NCBI GenBank assembly: GCA_024699855.1
Contig: JAMPIQ010000003.1
Span: 372,001 to 436,000 of the forward strand
DNA length: 64,000 nt
Direction of reading: 5' to 3'
From: Aphelenchoides besseyi
Taxonomy: Eukaryota > Nematoda > Chromadorea > Rhabditida > Aphelenchoididae
In this document: piece by piece, positions 21,150 through 31,455 of the stretch
How the letters are laid out: each line of letters begins with the position of its first letter
How positions within the stretch are numbered: the first letter of the stretch is position 1
Made by a program: the position numbers and the translations under genes
The notes under the pieces: generated by a model
What the model was told of the DNA's origin: nothing
The model's input: the letters and a program-made list of their open reading frames with translations, nothing else
Databases searched by the model: none

Positions 21150-21960
21150 CAATATTTGGCCTATGCGGACGACATTGTCTCGTCAATAATCAACTCTCTC
21201 CAAGAAGCAACAAATCAACTGGCAAGTGAATGTGGAAAAGTTGGTCTGGAAATCAACGAAAAGAAAACTTATGTCCACACCAAATGGTCGAAATGCTAAC
21301 TCCAACGCGAAAATCAAAAATCAACCAGACGGAAGTGAAGCCAGTCGACAAGTTCATCTACTTGGGTCAACTTCTCACACTTCTAAAAAATCACGATCGA
21401 GAAATCGGAAGACGAACTGGTGCAGGTTGGGCTGCTTTCAACAAAGCACGAAAGTTACTGAACCACCGACAAGTGCCAATGAAACACAAACGACCGTACT
21501 TCAACATGGTCGTCCTTCCGTCTCTACTTTATGGTTCAGAAAGTTGGGCTCTCAACGAAGATGCGTGAGTCAAACCCAGAAGATGCCAAACAAAAATGGA
21601 ACGAAGAATACTCAACATCAAGCTCACTGACCAAAAATCGCCAGATCACAAGTCACGAGAATGAATTCGACAACAAATAGATTTTACTGATGTTGTGATG
21701 GTCGCTAGAAAACGAATATAGGAACACATGGAAAAAATGATCAATCAGCAAAATAAAAACCGATGGGATCTCCGATTGCTCAACTGGATTCCCGCACCAT
21801 AACGACTTGGCCCTGGACGTCCGGCAAGACGATCGAAGACGACTTAAAAAAACACGCAACAGACCGATGAAGATCGAAAGTGACAACTCCCGAATGGACT
21901 CATTTATTGTCTTTCTTCGCAAATTTTGTTGTAGATTAAAGGACTAAACCAGTGTTATAA
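21150..21960 (+). mobile_element. LINE fragment with reverse-transcriptase YADD motif
   Basis: Frame pieces in order: LAYADDIVSSIINSLQEATN (catalytic Tyr-Ala-Asp-Asp), ECGKVGLEINEKKT, then after a frameshift FIYLGQLLTLLKNHDREIGR, AGWAAFNKARKLLNHRQVP, VVLPSLLYGSESWALN, DHKSRE and NRWDLRLLNW with GRPARR. This is the palm-to-thumb and C-terminal region of a non-LTR retrotransposon reverse transcriptase. The endonuclease and 5' half are gone. It is the same family as 1410-1740. Confidence 0.8.
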
Positions 21961-22099
21961 TTGTTCTAAACCACTTCAACAAACCGATTCGTTTGATGCG
22001 TGTAATTTCTTACCCACTATACTCCATGCATTCTTCTTGTTTTGCTCTTGGAATCAAACTTGTATGTTCTCAGTATTGGGAACTCGTAAAAATTCCGTC

Positions 22100-22330
22100 T
22101 GGCGCAGTCAGAACTGAGAGTATTAGTCTTGGCCCTGCGAGTGCTCAAGAACCGCTGGCAGGTGATCCGAGGATCTCCTCTGCGACACTAGCGGTCCCTT
22201 AACACTCGCAGATGTACGGCGGTTTCGGTGCATACCGGGTATGGATCGACACCACCGAAGTGGCGAAGACCGAAGAAAGCGGCACTCGCTCGTCTTACCT
22301 GCGCAGCGACAAACGAAAAATCCGATGGGA
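22100..22330 (+). other. GC-rich stretch with nested inverted repeats; candidate structured RNA
   Basis: Outer stem GCGAGTG (22138) with CACTCGC (22204), inner stem ACCGCT with AGCGGT, and a separate stem TTCGGTG with CACCGAA enclosing the hairpin CATACCGGGTATG. Base composition stands out from the surrounding AT-rich desert. It could be a non-coding RNA gene or the 3' untranslated part of the LINE just upstream. It matches no RNA family I know. Confidence 0.35.
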
Positions 22331-24640
22331 TTGCCGCCTTTATCCCACTATATCTCTTCGTCCGAGCCTCTACTCATGTTTCGCGCTATTTCCACCGTTA
22401 GCCCGGAGGCATTTTTGTCTCACTGCCATCATCACTGCGCATTGAATCAAGAAATCATTTCGATTCAACAAATTACACAAGATCAATGAAATCACAACTT
22501 TTAATTTATTCGTACAAACCTGTAGGAATTCTCATGAAAGAGAGTGTTGCGTACTTTCAGTTCTAACTATTCGATCATCTTAATATTCATCTGTTTACTT
22601 TAACTTGATTCTAAATGAAGTCAATTCGACTTCCAATAATTGCAACCATTCTTATCTAAATGAAATATTCGTCCACAAAAACTCACAACTTGAATCAACA
22701 CTAAGTCAACAAAATTGAAGCAATAAGTGACTCTCCAATCTGTTCGGCTTTAGATGTAATTGAAATCCATAAACAAGAACTCAGAAAGAAAATTGAGTTC
22801 GATTTGTCAAGTCCCATTTGCTTGAATGAAATTTCATTGAACATAAAACCATTTAGTATTTACCAAAGTCGTTTCAATTCAATAATATTAACTGACGTCA
22901 ATATGATGCTACAGAAATTACATCAAACCACAAAGTTCGAGTCAATGAGCTCTTCCGCGTCTGTCATATCGACATCTATTAACGTTTCTAAGATTTGCAA
23001 TAGATGAGAGAAACAACATAGTAGGTTGTACAATCGATTCGATGTTTTTAATCTTCTTCAGAGTTTATTTGATGTCAGCAAAACATGCAATAAAGTGAAA
23101 ACTGTCCAGTCGTCAACTTCTCGTGTCTGCTCAATGACTGCAATCTTTGCAGTTTCAGTTCAAATTACAACTCCTGCAGATCAACAGAAAAAGCGCTGTC
23201 AGTTGATCAACAATATCAGGTAAGTTTGTGAAAGCTTGCATTCTTCTACATATCAAACTTTGGCCGCCATTGCAAAGGAAGATGTTTTGGGAAAGGACAA
23301 GCACAAGACCTAAGTCTTCAAACTTGGGTAATCTCATTCTTTGTTTTCCTTATGTTCAAAGGAGTTACCTAATAAACCACATTGAGGATTAAAGTCAATG
23401 GTTTAACTGTTCTTTCATCTCTAACGCTTAACATTGACTTTATCGGAGTAAAATCATTAAAGCGCCTTCTCTACAATTTTCCGCGCGAACACAAACATTC
23501 GAATCGTAGAACATCGACCGATTTCAACAAATTGATCAAACTTCAAATTGGCATAACCGCTAACACTTCAACTAAACATGTTGACTGCAAGTCATAATGA
23601 CTGTAAATGAAATAAAGACTAGCTAATTGTAAACAACCAAGTTCAAGCACACACATCAATTTGATTAGCAGCAAAATCAAACAGCAAAGCCAAATCCCAT
23701 AATCAACTCGCAAATATCAAGCGATCGTGGCACAGAAATCAAAGAGCAATGACTGTGAATATTTCACATATTCGATCATCAATAATCACGAACTGCCAAA
23801 ACCGAAATGAACAGCATTCGACGACTGTAAGTGACCGTCTTCAAGTGCCTCATAATCAAAGGCATTTCCGATCTATTGTGTTTTATGATGAATGACAGCG
23901 GGTTTGATGTCTACGTGATTCTAATGTGTTCGACAATATTCAAAAAGTAGCAGAAATAAGGACATGATCACATTTGGATTATGAAACAATGATTTCAATC
24001 GAAATCTTGATATCTCTATTCTTTCATTTTCACATTTACATCATAAGAACCACGCAGACTTTAAACTTGCTTTCATAGGACTGCTCGCTACATGGTAATC
24101 TCCAAGAATGTACTCCTAAGTTCACTTAAATCGAGGAAATAGTAAAAGGTTTAGAGATTGATTTTGTAACAAAATTACGACTCGAAATACCATAAAATCG
24201 TATTCACAAATAACTTCCAACTTGTCTGTTTAGTAAAACCTCAGGAACTCGTTGTAAACGAAATAACCCCACACAGAAATTTTTGACTGGAATTTTTGGA
24301 CTACCGTGAAGGTAAAATGCTCCAATTTCTTTTAACTTTCAAGGTAACCCAAAAACTCGAATCCAAGTAGTTTTCTTGGTCGTAGAATTCTGAAACACAC
24401 TTCAGAGTCATCCACCGAAAAGACGAGTGGTCGCAAAGATTAAGGAGCTTTCCGGTATTACGTTCAACTTTCTTGACCATCCAACTAATTCCGCCGTTTG
24501 GTACAAAGAAATTGGATTAACAGCTTGTTATTCATTAGCTTCTTGCAAATTTGTATCCTCGGCGCTTAATTTTAAATTTTGAATTTCCGGCCGGTGTTTT
24601 TAATGTCAACCGTTGCTATGGTCGTCGATGGTCGTCTGGC
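22331..24640. other. Gene desert
   Basis: Over 2 kb of AT/CA-rich sequence in which ORFs are short and without splice-consistent extensions on either strand. No tRNA, tandem repeat or transposon terminus was found. Confidence 0.4.
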
Positions 24641-24944
24641 ATGAAAGTTGTGAGTAAAAATATCAGCAAGCTCTTTCTTGAATCTAAACTAATTAACCTT
24701 GACTCAGATTGATGCTCAAATTGTCTGGAACACAACGCCCAACGAACATCGTGCACTTTTCTCTTTGCATGACAAACTTACGTTCTCGTTTAAACGTAAA
24801 TTTGATTTCACACAAACAGATCTATTGCGATTAGTTTGGGCTGTTAGGTTGTTGTCGCCGTTCGGTCATCAGACGAATTCGATCACAAACTTTTGGGCGG
24901 TTGAAATTGAGTTTTGCGTTAATCCGCACATTACAAATCCGTAG
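24641..24944 (+). CDS. Hypothetical small protein, two exons, about 81 aa
   Basis: Exon 1 encodes only MKV and is followed by a GTGAGT donor; the acceptor CTCAG at about 24707 continues in phase into IDAQIVWNTTPNEHRALFSL, KLTFSFKRKFDF and FWAVEIEFCVNP. It has no signal peptide. The beta-rich alternation suggests a small globular domain. No family is recognised. Upstream coding exons could exist but none were found. The sulfotransferase gene starts 130 bp downstream on the same strand. Confidence 0.4.
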
Positions 24945-25075
24945 AGTGCACAAATTCAAAAGCATTGAATTAAAATATAAAGTTCCGAGTAAACGGTTGA
25001 AATTTCTGTGCGATCGAAAAAGTTCTGGCTGTTAGTTGCCCTTCAAAATCTTGACGATTATCATCGTCGGGAGCT

Positions 25076-26478
25076 ATGCATTATGGTCGTTCAATTGTGA
25101 TTGCCGTTTTCACGATTTTGTTTGTTGTTTTCTGTCTTGTGATTCGTGAAATTGAACCGTTGAATCAATTGCAACGACCCATGGAATTCAACAAGCCACT
25201 GGAAATGAAAGTCCGAGGTCGAAAAGACAAGAAAGCAGTGACGTCGCAGAATCAAGAAAAAGAAAAGAGCGATGAACGGTTGTCTGATATGAGAAAGTTT
25301 CTCAAATACAATTCAGATGTAAGTGTCCATTAGCAATTCTTCAATTTCTCTTTAGTCAATCCCAACGATCAGTGCTTTCGGAACGAAAAACTCGACAACA
25401 ATCTGCAATGGTGATGATCAGCCAAAGTGTCTGCCAAAGTTTCAAAACTTTGAGACGCGAATCCGAGTAAGTAGATATCAGCGTTATTCCTGCAAACCTT
25501 TTAGTATGCTCGAAAATACAAAACTGTTGCCTGTCTAATGCAAAAGTCAATGTCAACGATTCTCCAAGCCATCATTTGTTTTCTTCACAACGAGACCTCT
25601 TTTCGCAACGCCGGTCGGGTTCTAAGTCGTGAATCTTATGCGTTTCGGTAAGTGAGTGCTGTAAAGCCATTGAAAGCTACAAATATCGTTTTAACTCTGA
25701 GTAATTGATGGAACGCCAAAATTTATATTATAGTCTTTAGTTACTTCGAATACGATTATGGTGGATAATGTTGAATACTTGCAGATTTTGCGCCAACAAG
25801 AACGAAAAAAACACAAACAAAGCCAACACTTTGCACAACAGTAAACTGAAGATTGACGACACTTGGTTGCATTTAGCTGTTGTACGAGAGCCAATTGATC
25901 GCTTCTTAAGCGGCTTTGTTGACAAGTGTTTACGGTAAGTGAACAGACCAACTAATTACCGATTTTTTAGAAAACCAAAGGGTAAAAACTTTTGCAACGG
26001 CTGCCAGTCCAATATAACTTGTTTTCTGACACGTGAATATGACCGAATTCAACGACAATTAAAATCACGCAAATTCGAACGCACTTTTGATGATCGTCAC
26101 TTTTTTCCACAGAATTGGTTTGTTCAATCGACTTCTATGATATGACATCCAAAGGTTTATAGGCGTTGTGACTTTCGTTGGCATCTCGATAAGTATCGCT
26201 TGATTCATTACACAAGTCAATTGAATGCCACCGATGATTTTCTAGAACAACTGTTACCGTTACTTAAAAAACAAGAAGTACCGGACGAAAGTCTACAGTT
26301 CATTCGAGATCAACTGAAATTAGGGCGAACCGTCCACTCAACAACCTCATCAGAAGCACGTCAGTTCTTTGAGAAGCGTCTACGATCATCACCTTTTTTA
26401 ATGGAGTACGTAATTCGTTTGTTCTATCAGGATTTTAAGCTGTTTAATTATCCAATTCCTCAATTTGTTTACGACTAA
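25076..26478 (+). CDS. Carbohydrate sulfotransferase, type II membrane protein (Golgi)
   Basis: Transfers sulfate from PAPS to glycan chains, presumably in the Golgi lumen. Six exons. A short cytosolic end and a signal anchor SIVIAVFTILFVVFCLVI are followed by a basic stem. The 5'-phosphosulfate-binding region is CLMQKSMSTILQAI, and the 3'-phosphate-binding motif is VVREPIDRFLSGF followed by a Cys cluster (KCLR ... FCNGCQSNITCF). Then come FFPQNWRCDF, a WHLDKYRLIHY segment and a C-terminus rich in aromatic residues ending QFVYD. This is the sulfotransferase-2-type family that is strongly expanded in nematodes. Introns are short except the one of about 130 bp before the 3'-phosphate exon. The acceptor glycan cannot be read from sequence. 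Confidence 0.82.
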
Positions 26479-26849
26479 TAAACGTGTCGTGTTCTCAGGA
26501 AATAATTTCCATTCACCTGTCGAGTTTGAAAAGCTGTAAAACAAGCTCATGAATGAAAGCGATAATTGGGTTTTGTCAACTTTTGAATGAGAATTACGTC
26601 AAACAAAAGTGACTTCAGAGCGAATAGCAAGCTGACAGTTTGCGAAACTCTATCGACAATAACTTAGTGTAATCATGAAAACACAGGCAAAACGAGCGAT
26701 CAATCCCCACCTTACATCATTCTGCTACGAGAGAAGGAATGCGCGTTTATTAATCAGTTAAGTACAAATATGCGTAATTGAGTATGATCGTTGAAGCGGC
26801 TTTCATGAAAACTAAAATAAAGCAAAGTGAGTACTTGGAAATTGATGGC

Positions 26850-27786
26850 TCATTGATCTCGTTCGTTAGCGCCGAATCGTCCGCCGCGTTGATTCCAATT
26901 ATCTTGACCGTTGCGTCCATTTTCTTGTCCGATCCACGGGTTTCCTCCACGAGTTCCTGCAATTGAGATTGATTGTGAATCAGCAAGTTTATATTCAGGA
27001 AAACTTCATTAAATTGCTTTGTAAAAAACACGAGAACAATAAGTTGAGTCAAATTGCCTACCGAATTGATTGCTCTGTTGGCTCCATGGGTTTTGATTGT
27101 TTGATCCACTAAATTGACCGTTTCGATTCCAGCCATCCGAATTAGTGCGTTGATTGCCATCTTGACTCCAACCACCTCGGTTGCTCCATGAACTCTGACG
27201 ACCACGTCCACGACCGAATTGACGTGAACGAAAATTGCCGCCCAACGGAATTCCCGCACTGCGAAATTCGTTCAAAAGCGACGAGTTGGCGGAGCTTATC
27301 AAAGAGTGAATTTGGTTCTTCTGTTCAGCATAGGTGATAGAATCGTTGTCAACAATGGACTACAGAAGATTAATTTATAGGAAGTCGATATCTACCGTAA
27401 GGTTTGCGTAAAATTGTTGGGCTTCCGAACTCAATTGGCTAACTCGTGATGTCAAGTTGGCTTTTCTTTCGTTTTCTTTGGCTTCTGCGTCTCGAACTGC
27501 TGTCTAAAGAAGAGTGGAAAAGTAAGTCACCGCTAACTCACTTGTAAATCGGTACTCAAAGTCGAAACAAAATTTTTGATTTGGGTTTTGATTTGTCCTT
27601 TCGTTTCGTTAAACGATCCACGGAAAATCGAATTTAAGTCGTTGCGTTGATCGTCTGTTAGATTGCGATAAATTGGACCAAATGAACTGAAAAGATCGTA
27701 GCAACTTAGCCAACAGGGTTCACTTACCATTTAGGTCCAAACGAGTTTGCAGAAACACAAGCAATAAGAAGAAAAAAGAATAACAT
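26850..27786 (-). CDS. SXP/RAL-2 (DUF148)-like secreted protein with Gln/Asn/Gly-rich tail
   Basis: Signal peptide MLFFFLLIACVSANS, then FGPIYRNLTDDQRNDLNSIF, typical of the nematode SXP/RAL-2 family, followed by a long amphipathic helical region (GQIKTQIKNFVSTLSTDLQ ... ENERKANLTSRVSQLSSEAQ). The C-terminal third leaves the family pattern: it is an Arg/Gly/Gln/Asn/Trp repeat-like tail (RQFGRGRGRQSSWSNRGGW ... WSQQSNQFG ... WNQRGGRFGAN). Five exons with 40-60-bp introns; the stop is at 26850. SXP/RAL-2 proteins are abundant secreted helical proteins known from parasitic nematodes, often antigenic. The low-complexity tail is the unusual part. Confidence 0.78.
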
Positions 27787-28665
27787 TTTCTGGCAATGGT
27801 GTGATTCAAAACTTTCCGTTTTATATTCTTGAGTTTTTTGTTGTTGATCAGCAGTGAGTCATTTCAGTTCAACGATAATCCGTTCACTGCCATCAAGTGA
27901 TCACGGATTAGTGAATGAGTCGTCATCGTGCGGTTAGCCTTTAAAAATAGAACAAAAGCGAACCAATCGTTTGCCATATCGTATTCCATTTGTTTTGCAC
28001 AAGAAAGATCAATGATCAATAACAGTAGACAACACGTTTTTTAATGGCGATGCTTATTCACTTCAACAGTACATCTGTCATTACTTTGTTAAGTAACTCA
28101 GAGAGCTCATGACAACCCATGGATTAATTATTAACGTGTAAACAAGTAAACAACTGAACTTTTCTTACTACATTTTGAAAATGTTTGCTCGCTTCAAGTT
28201 CATCAGTCTTTTCACTAATTAATAAGAAACAAATCAATAGAAGTAAACTACTGCAAACTTTTTATTCGAACACAAGTCACATCAAACATTGGGCTTGTGT
28301 CTGATTGACTGCTGAACAAACAGTTTGATGTTGTCAGAAAGTTAGATCGTAAAATTCTCAAGTTCTTTTACCAACCATTACGATTATACAAATGATAGAT
28401 AGAGATGAAAATAAAGAATTAGACATTTGATTTCAATTGTTATGAACAAAACAGATGTTGTCTTTGAGTGACTACAAGAAGGTGCGTGATATTAATTGGT
28501 AGTTGGCGTCGAATTGAAATGAAAGTCTAAATCCACATCTTAGAATGAGAGTAACCGGAAGTCATTTCTTTCGATCACTACCAATCTGTCACTCTCAACT
28601 CAACCGCCATTTTTAATGGGAACGATTGCTCTTTCTTGCAGCACAGTTCATTCCTATCTTTTGCT

Positions 28666-29939
28666 ATGGATCCGACTGTACAACAGGAGCTAGTGGACGG
28701 TGTAGTAAACCTGAAAATCAAATATGGAAAGATTAAATTTGCATTCTCAAATATGAAAATTTGCTTGTTTTTTCATTGAAGGTTTATTTCAAACGACTAA
28801 ATAGCGCCGTTTACGAAGAAGCAATTTTCGGCACTAAACCGGAAATCCATCAAAATGATTGTAGCGATATCTGGTAAGCAAAATCGAGCTTATTATATTC
28901 TACAGAGTGGTGCAAAATGAACTGCAAGGTCTATTTTTAAATAACTGCAAAACTAAGAATTTTTTCACGAGCAAACTATATATTTTCTGAATCCTCATGG
29001 TCCCCAAATTTAGATGAACTCAAAATCAAAATTTGGAAATTGTCGAAAAATTTTGCCTTGGCCCCCCTTGTGTCGCTTTTCGGGCAGCTTTCAATTTAAA
29101 GAAATCGACTCAAATTGATGTGAAACGAAACAAGAATAACATCAATTGTTGTTGTTACTTTGTTGTCCGTCTGACTGGCCAATTGCGAGCGGCTATCGAA
29201 GAAATCGCGGATCAAATTCGTCAAAATCGGCCGATGAGAGAAGGAATTGCCGCCAACTTTGCTCGTCGACTACAAACGTGCATTGATAGAGAAGGCGCAC
29301 AAGTCGAGATTTGTTGATTGCTAAGTTTTCTCTTGTTAATAAACGTTTTTTCTTTAAATTGAAAGCTGCCCGAAAAGCGACACAAGGGGGGCCAAGGCAA
29401 AATTTTTCGACAATTTCCAAATTTTGATTTTGAGTTCATCTAAATTTGGGGACCATGAGGATTCAGAAAATATATAGTTTGCTCGTGAAAAAATTCTTAG
29501 TTTTGCAGTTATTTAAAAATAGACCTTGCAGTTCATTTTGCACCACCCTGTATTTGCGATATGTATACAAGCAAGCTGCGTTCTTCTACCAATCATACGA
29601 AAGCTCTTAATTCACAATCACAAAAAGACAATCATTTTCGCCTTTATTCTCAACTACAACGGTCAAATCAAACTACCATCAATCAAAATTACTGCAAAGG
29701 TAATAATGGCATTTCATCATGGGAAACACAAAAGTAGACCTCAATAACGTTGTTGAAACATAAGAGAAAATCCATATCGTTTCACATAATCCAACAATTG
29801 CGATTCTTCCGGCCTGGCAATCCTTTGTTTTCCGTGATGCTGTAATTTTGAAAGTCGAATATGTGGTCGATTCGAAAGTAAGTTCGATCACCAACTATTG
29901 TAATCTTTTTAGTTCGAAACCAAAGTTTACGATTTCTAA
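28666..29939 (+). CDS. Unknown protein gene with a transposon in its second intron
   Basis: Proposed exons: MDPTVQQELVDG; then VYFKRLNSAVYEEAIFGTK ... HQNDCSDIW (donor at about 28874); then, beyond the 648-bp TIR element, an exon ending FILNYNGQIKLPSIKITAK; KIHIVSHNPTIAILPAWQSF ... LKVEYVVDSK; and FETKVYDF with the stop at 29937-29939. Splice phases agree at most joins. The exon edge directly after the transposon is uncertain, and one acceptor (TAAGAG) is weak. The beta-rich sequence has no signal peptide. No domain is recognised. Confidence 0.45.
28901..29552. mobile_element. Non-autonomous Tc1/IS630-like element with about 200-bp TIRs (copy 2)
   Basis: The element is 28903-29550 (648 bp) between TA dinucleotides. 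Ends are CAG[A/G]GTGGTGCAAAATGA. TIRs run about 28903-29102 and 29349-29550. The core on the plus strand encodes RAAIEEIADQIRQNRPMREG and CIDREGAQVEIC, homologous to the minus-strand core of copy 1. Subterminal blocks (TATATATTTTCT, ATGGTCCCCA) are also shared in order. It sits in an intron of the surrounding gene. Confidence 0.85.
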
Positions 29940-30054
29940 TTCGAAACTCACATTAACTTCAATATATTCAATCGGCAAACACGAATAATTTATTCGCTAT
30001 AAAGAATCATGAATTTTTATTGAATGTGAGATCAAAGGTATTAAGAGATCAGAC

Positions 30055-30240
30055 TTAAAATCCGTTGCCCGTAAGTGCCGAGTAAGCGTACGCCTTGGAG
30101 CCGTCTGAAGGACTTTGATAACCGTTAAAGGACTGACCATAAGATGGATAGCCGAATGCCGGATAGCTAGCGAATTGAGCGCTAATCGACGCCAAACAGC
30201 AAACCAAAAAGACGATTTGGATTGCAAGACGAGTGAACAT
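30055..30240 (-). CDS. Small secreted peptide, TGNG family member B (61 aa)
   Basis: Single exon. Signal peptide MFTRLAIQIVFLVCCLASISA, with cleavage expected before QFASYPAF. The mature part is about 40 residues, rich in Tyr, Ser, Gly and Pro (FGYPSYGQSFNGYQSPSDGS) and ends AYAYSALTGNGF. The last ten residues match those of members A, C and D, while the centre is much more Gly/Ser-rich. A TATTTAAAAG box lies 12-22 bp upstream of the ATG. This is the most diverged of the four members. Confidence 0.72.
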   Translation of the reverse strand: MFTRLAIQIVFLVCCLASISAQFASYPAFGYPSYGQSFNGYQSPSDGSKAYAYSALTGNGF

Positions 30241-30635
30241 ATCTGAGTAGCTCTTTTAAATAAGCAAGCTTGTCCTCTTCGTGTCGTCTGAGTTCTTTTC
30301 TACCGAAGAAAGTTTACCGATCAACAGTCAAAGACATAAAAATAAACTCCATCCAACGGTTATTTTTGTTTGATTCGATTAGCTTTTCGATGTGTCGTGC
30401 GTCAAATTTCACAATGTGAAATCAACAAGAAACTTCTTACTCGTTAGCGAACGCCAACATGATTGTGAAATCAGAGAAGTCACATAGATGATCTTATTAA
30501 TTGGAAATCATCGACTAAGTACAATATCAATCACTTGAACGTTTAGCGTAATGATTGTAAACACGTCAGAGAACTACCTCGACGTTATCTAGAAGTATTC
30601 AAACATGCAATCTTCAGTCCATAACTGTAAAAGTG

Positions 30636-30805
30636 ATGATTTTGTTCGGAGTTAGCATTGCTTTAATCGGCTTTGTTTACTCGCCGTTTAGTTTCTTCTG
30701 CAATTCACTGCTCTTAAGCATAAAAACTAAAGTCGTTATTTTGCAAACTCTCGAGCATCCCCGATCTTGTGTGTTCGATGATCGATTTGCGAAGAATGTG
30801 AGCTG
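30636..30805 (+). CDS. Possible first exon of a secreted or type II membrane protein
   Basis: MILFGVSIALIGFVYSPFSF (hydrophobic start) is followed by KTKVVILQTLEHPRSCVFDD and a good donor AGCTG|GTGAGT in phase 2. Coding-like sequence with cysteines continues at about 30853-31016 (CPTSQTFEKHIDCHKVV, NRESLRCEFFSL), but no acceptor gives matching phase, so the gene model is incomplete or broken. Confidence 0.3.
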
Positions 30806-31432
30806 GTGAGTCCCACTGTTTTATTTCATGCTGATCGTCAAGTGTCCAACTTCTCAAACTTTCGAAAAGCACATCGACTGTCACAAAGTTGTTCTAACTA
30901 TTTGCAACAAAGTCAATCGAGAGAGTCTAAGATGCGAATTCTTTTCGCTTCGTTCACAGTCCCATCGACACCCACAGGTAGAAGCGGTAAAACACAAACG
31001 ATTAAACGGAAATCTTTGAAGTAACTCGGAAATTCTCACAAAACCAGTAGATGATCTATGCGTGATGATTTTGTCTTTCTTTTCATTCGTTCTTTCAGAA
31101 GCGTTAAATTTCTTGGACAATGAGGCTTCAGTAAAAACTTCACATTCTTGATTTTGTCAATGCGAAGGCTCATAAGCTTTTCTAAACAAGAAATCCGACG
31201 TTTTCAAGTTGTTAAACAACGCAAAGTATCTTGAGAATGAAACTTCGGATCTCACTAAACACAAAAAAATACAATGAAAAAAATTTACTTACTTTTACAA
31301 TTGTATGTTGGTTTTTGCAAGTGAATCAGCATCTTTGAAGTCGAGAGCTGATGCTGTGGGCTCGAAATGTTCAATCGAATCGATTTTCCGACGATGAAAA
31401 GATTTTGGCGCTCAAAAAATCTGAGCTTCTGC

Positions 31433-31446
31433 TTTTCGTTTTTCAG
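31433..31446 (+). promoter_or_regulatory. Probable spliced-leader trans-splice acceptor of the POLD2 gene
   Basis: A pyrimidine run ending TTTTTCAG lies 9 nt before the ATG at 31456, with no matching cis donor upstream. This is the usual arrangement for nematode SL addition and it supports the downstream ATG as the start over the in-frame one at 31351. Confidence 0.5.
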
Positions 31447-31455
31447 CCAACAAAA

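Noticed and set aside
31351..31455. Upstream in-frame ATG of POLD2
   Set aside because: A strong TTTTTCAG acceptor lies between it and the ATG at 31456, so the upstream part is most likely outron removed by trans-splicing.
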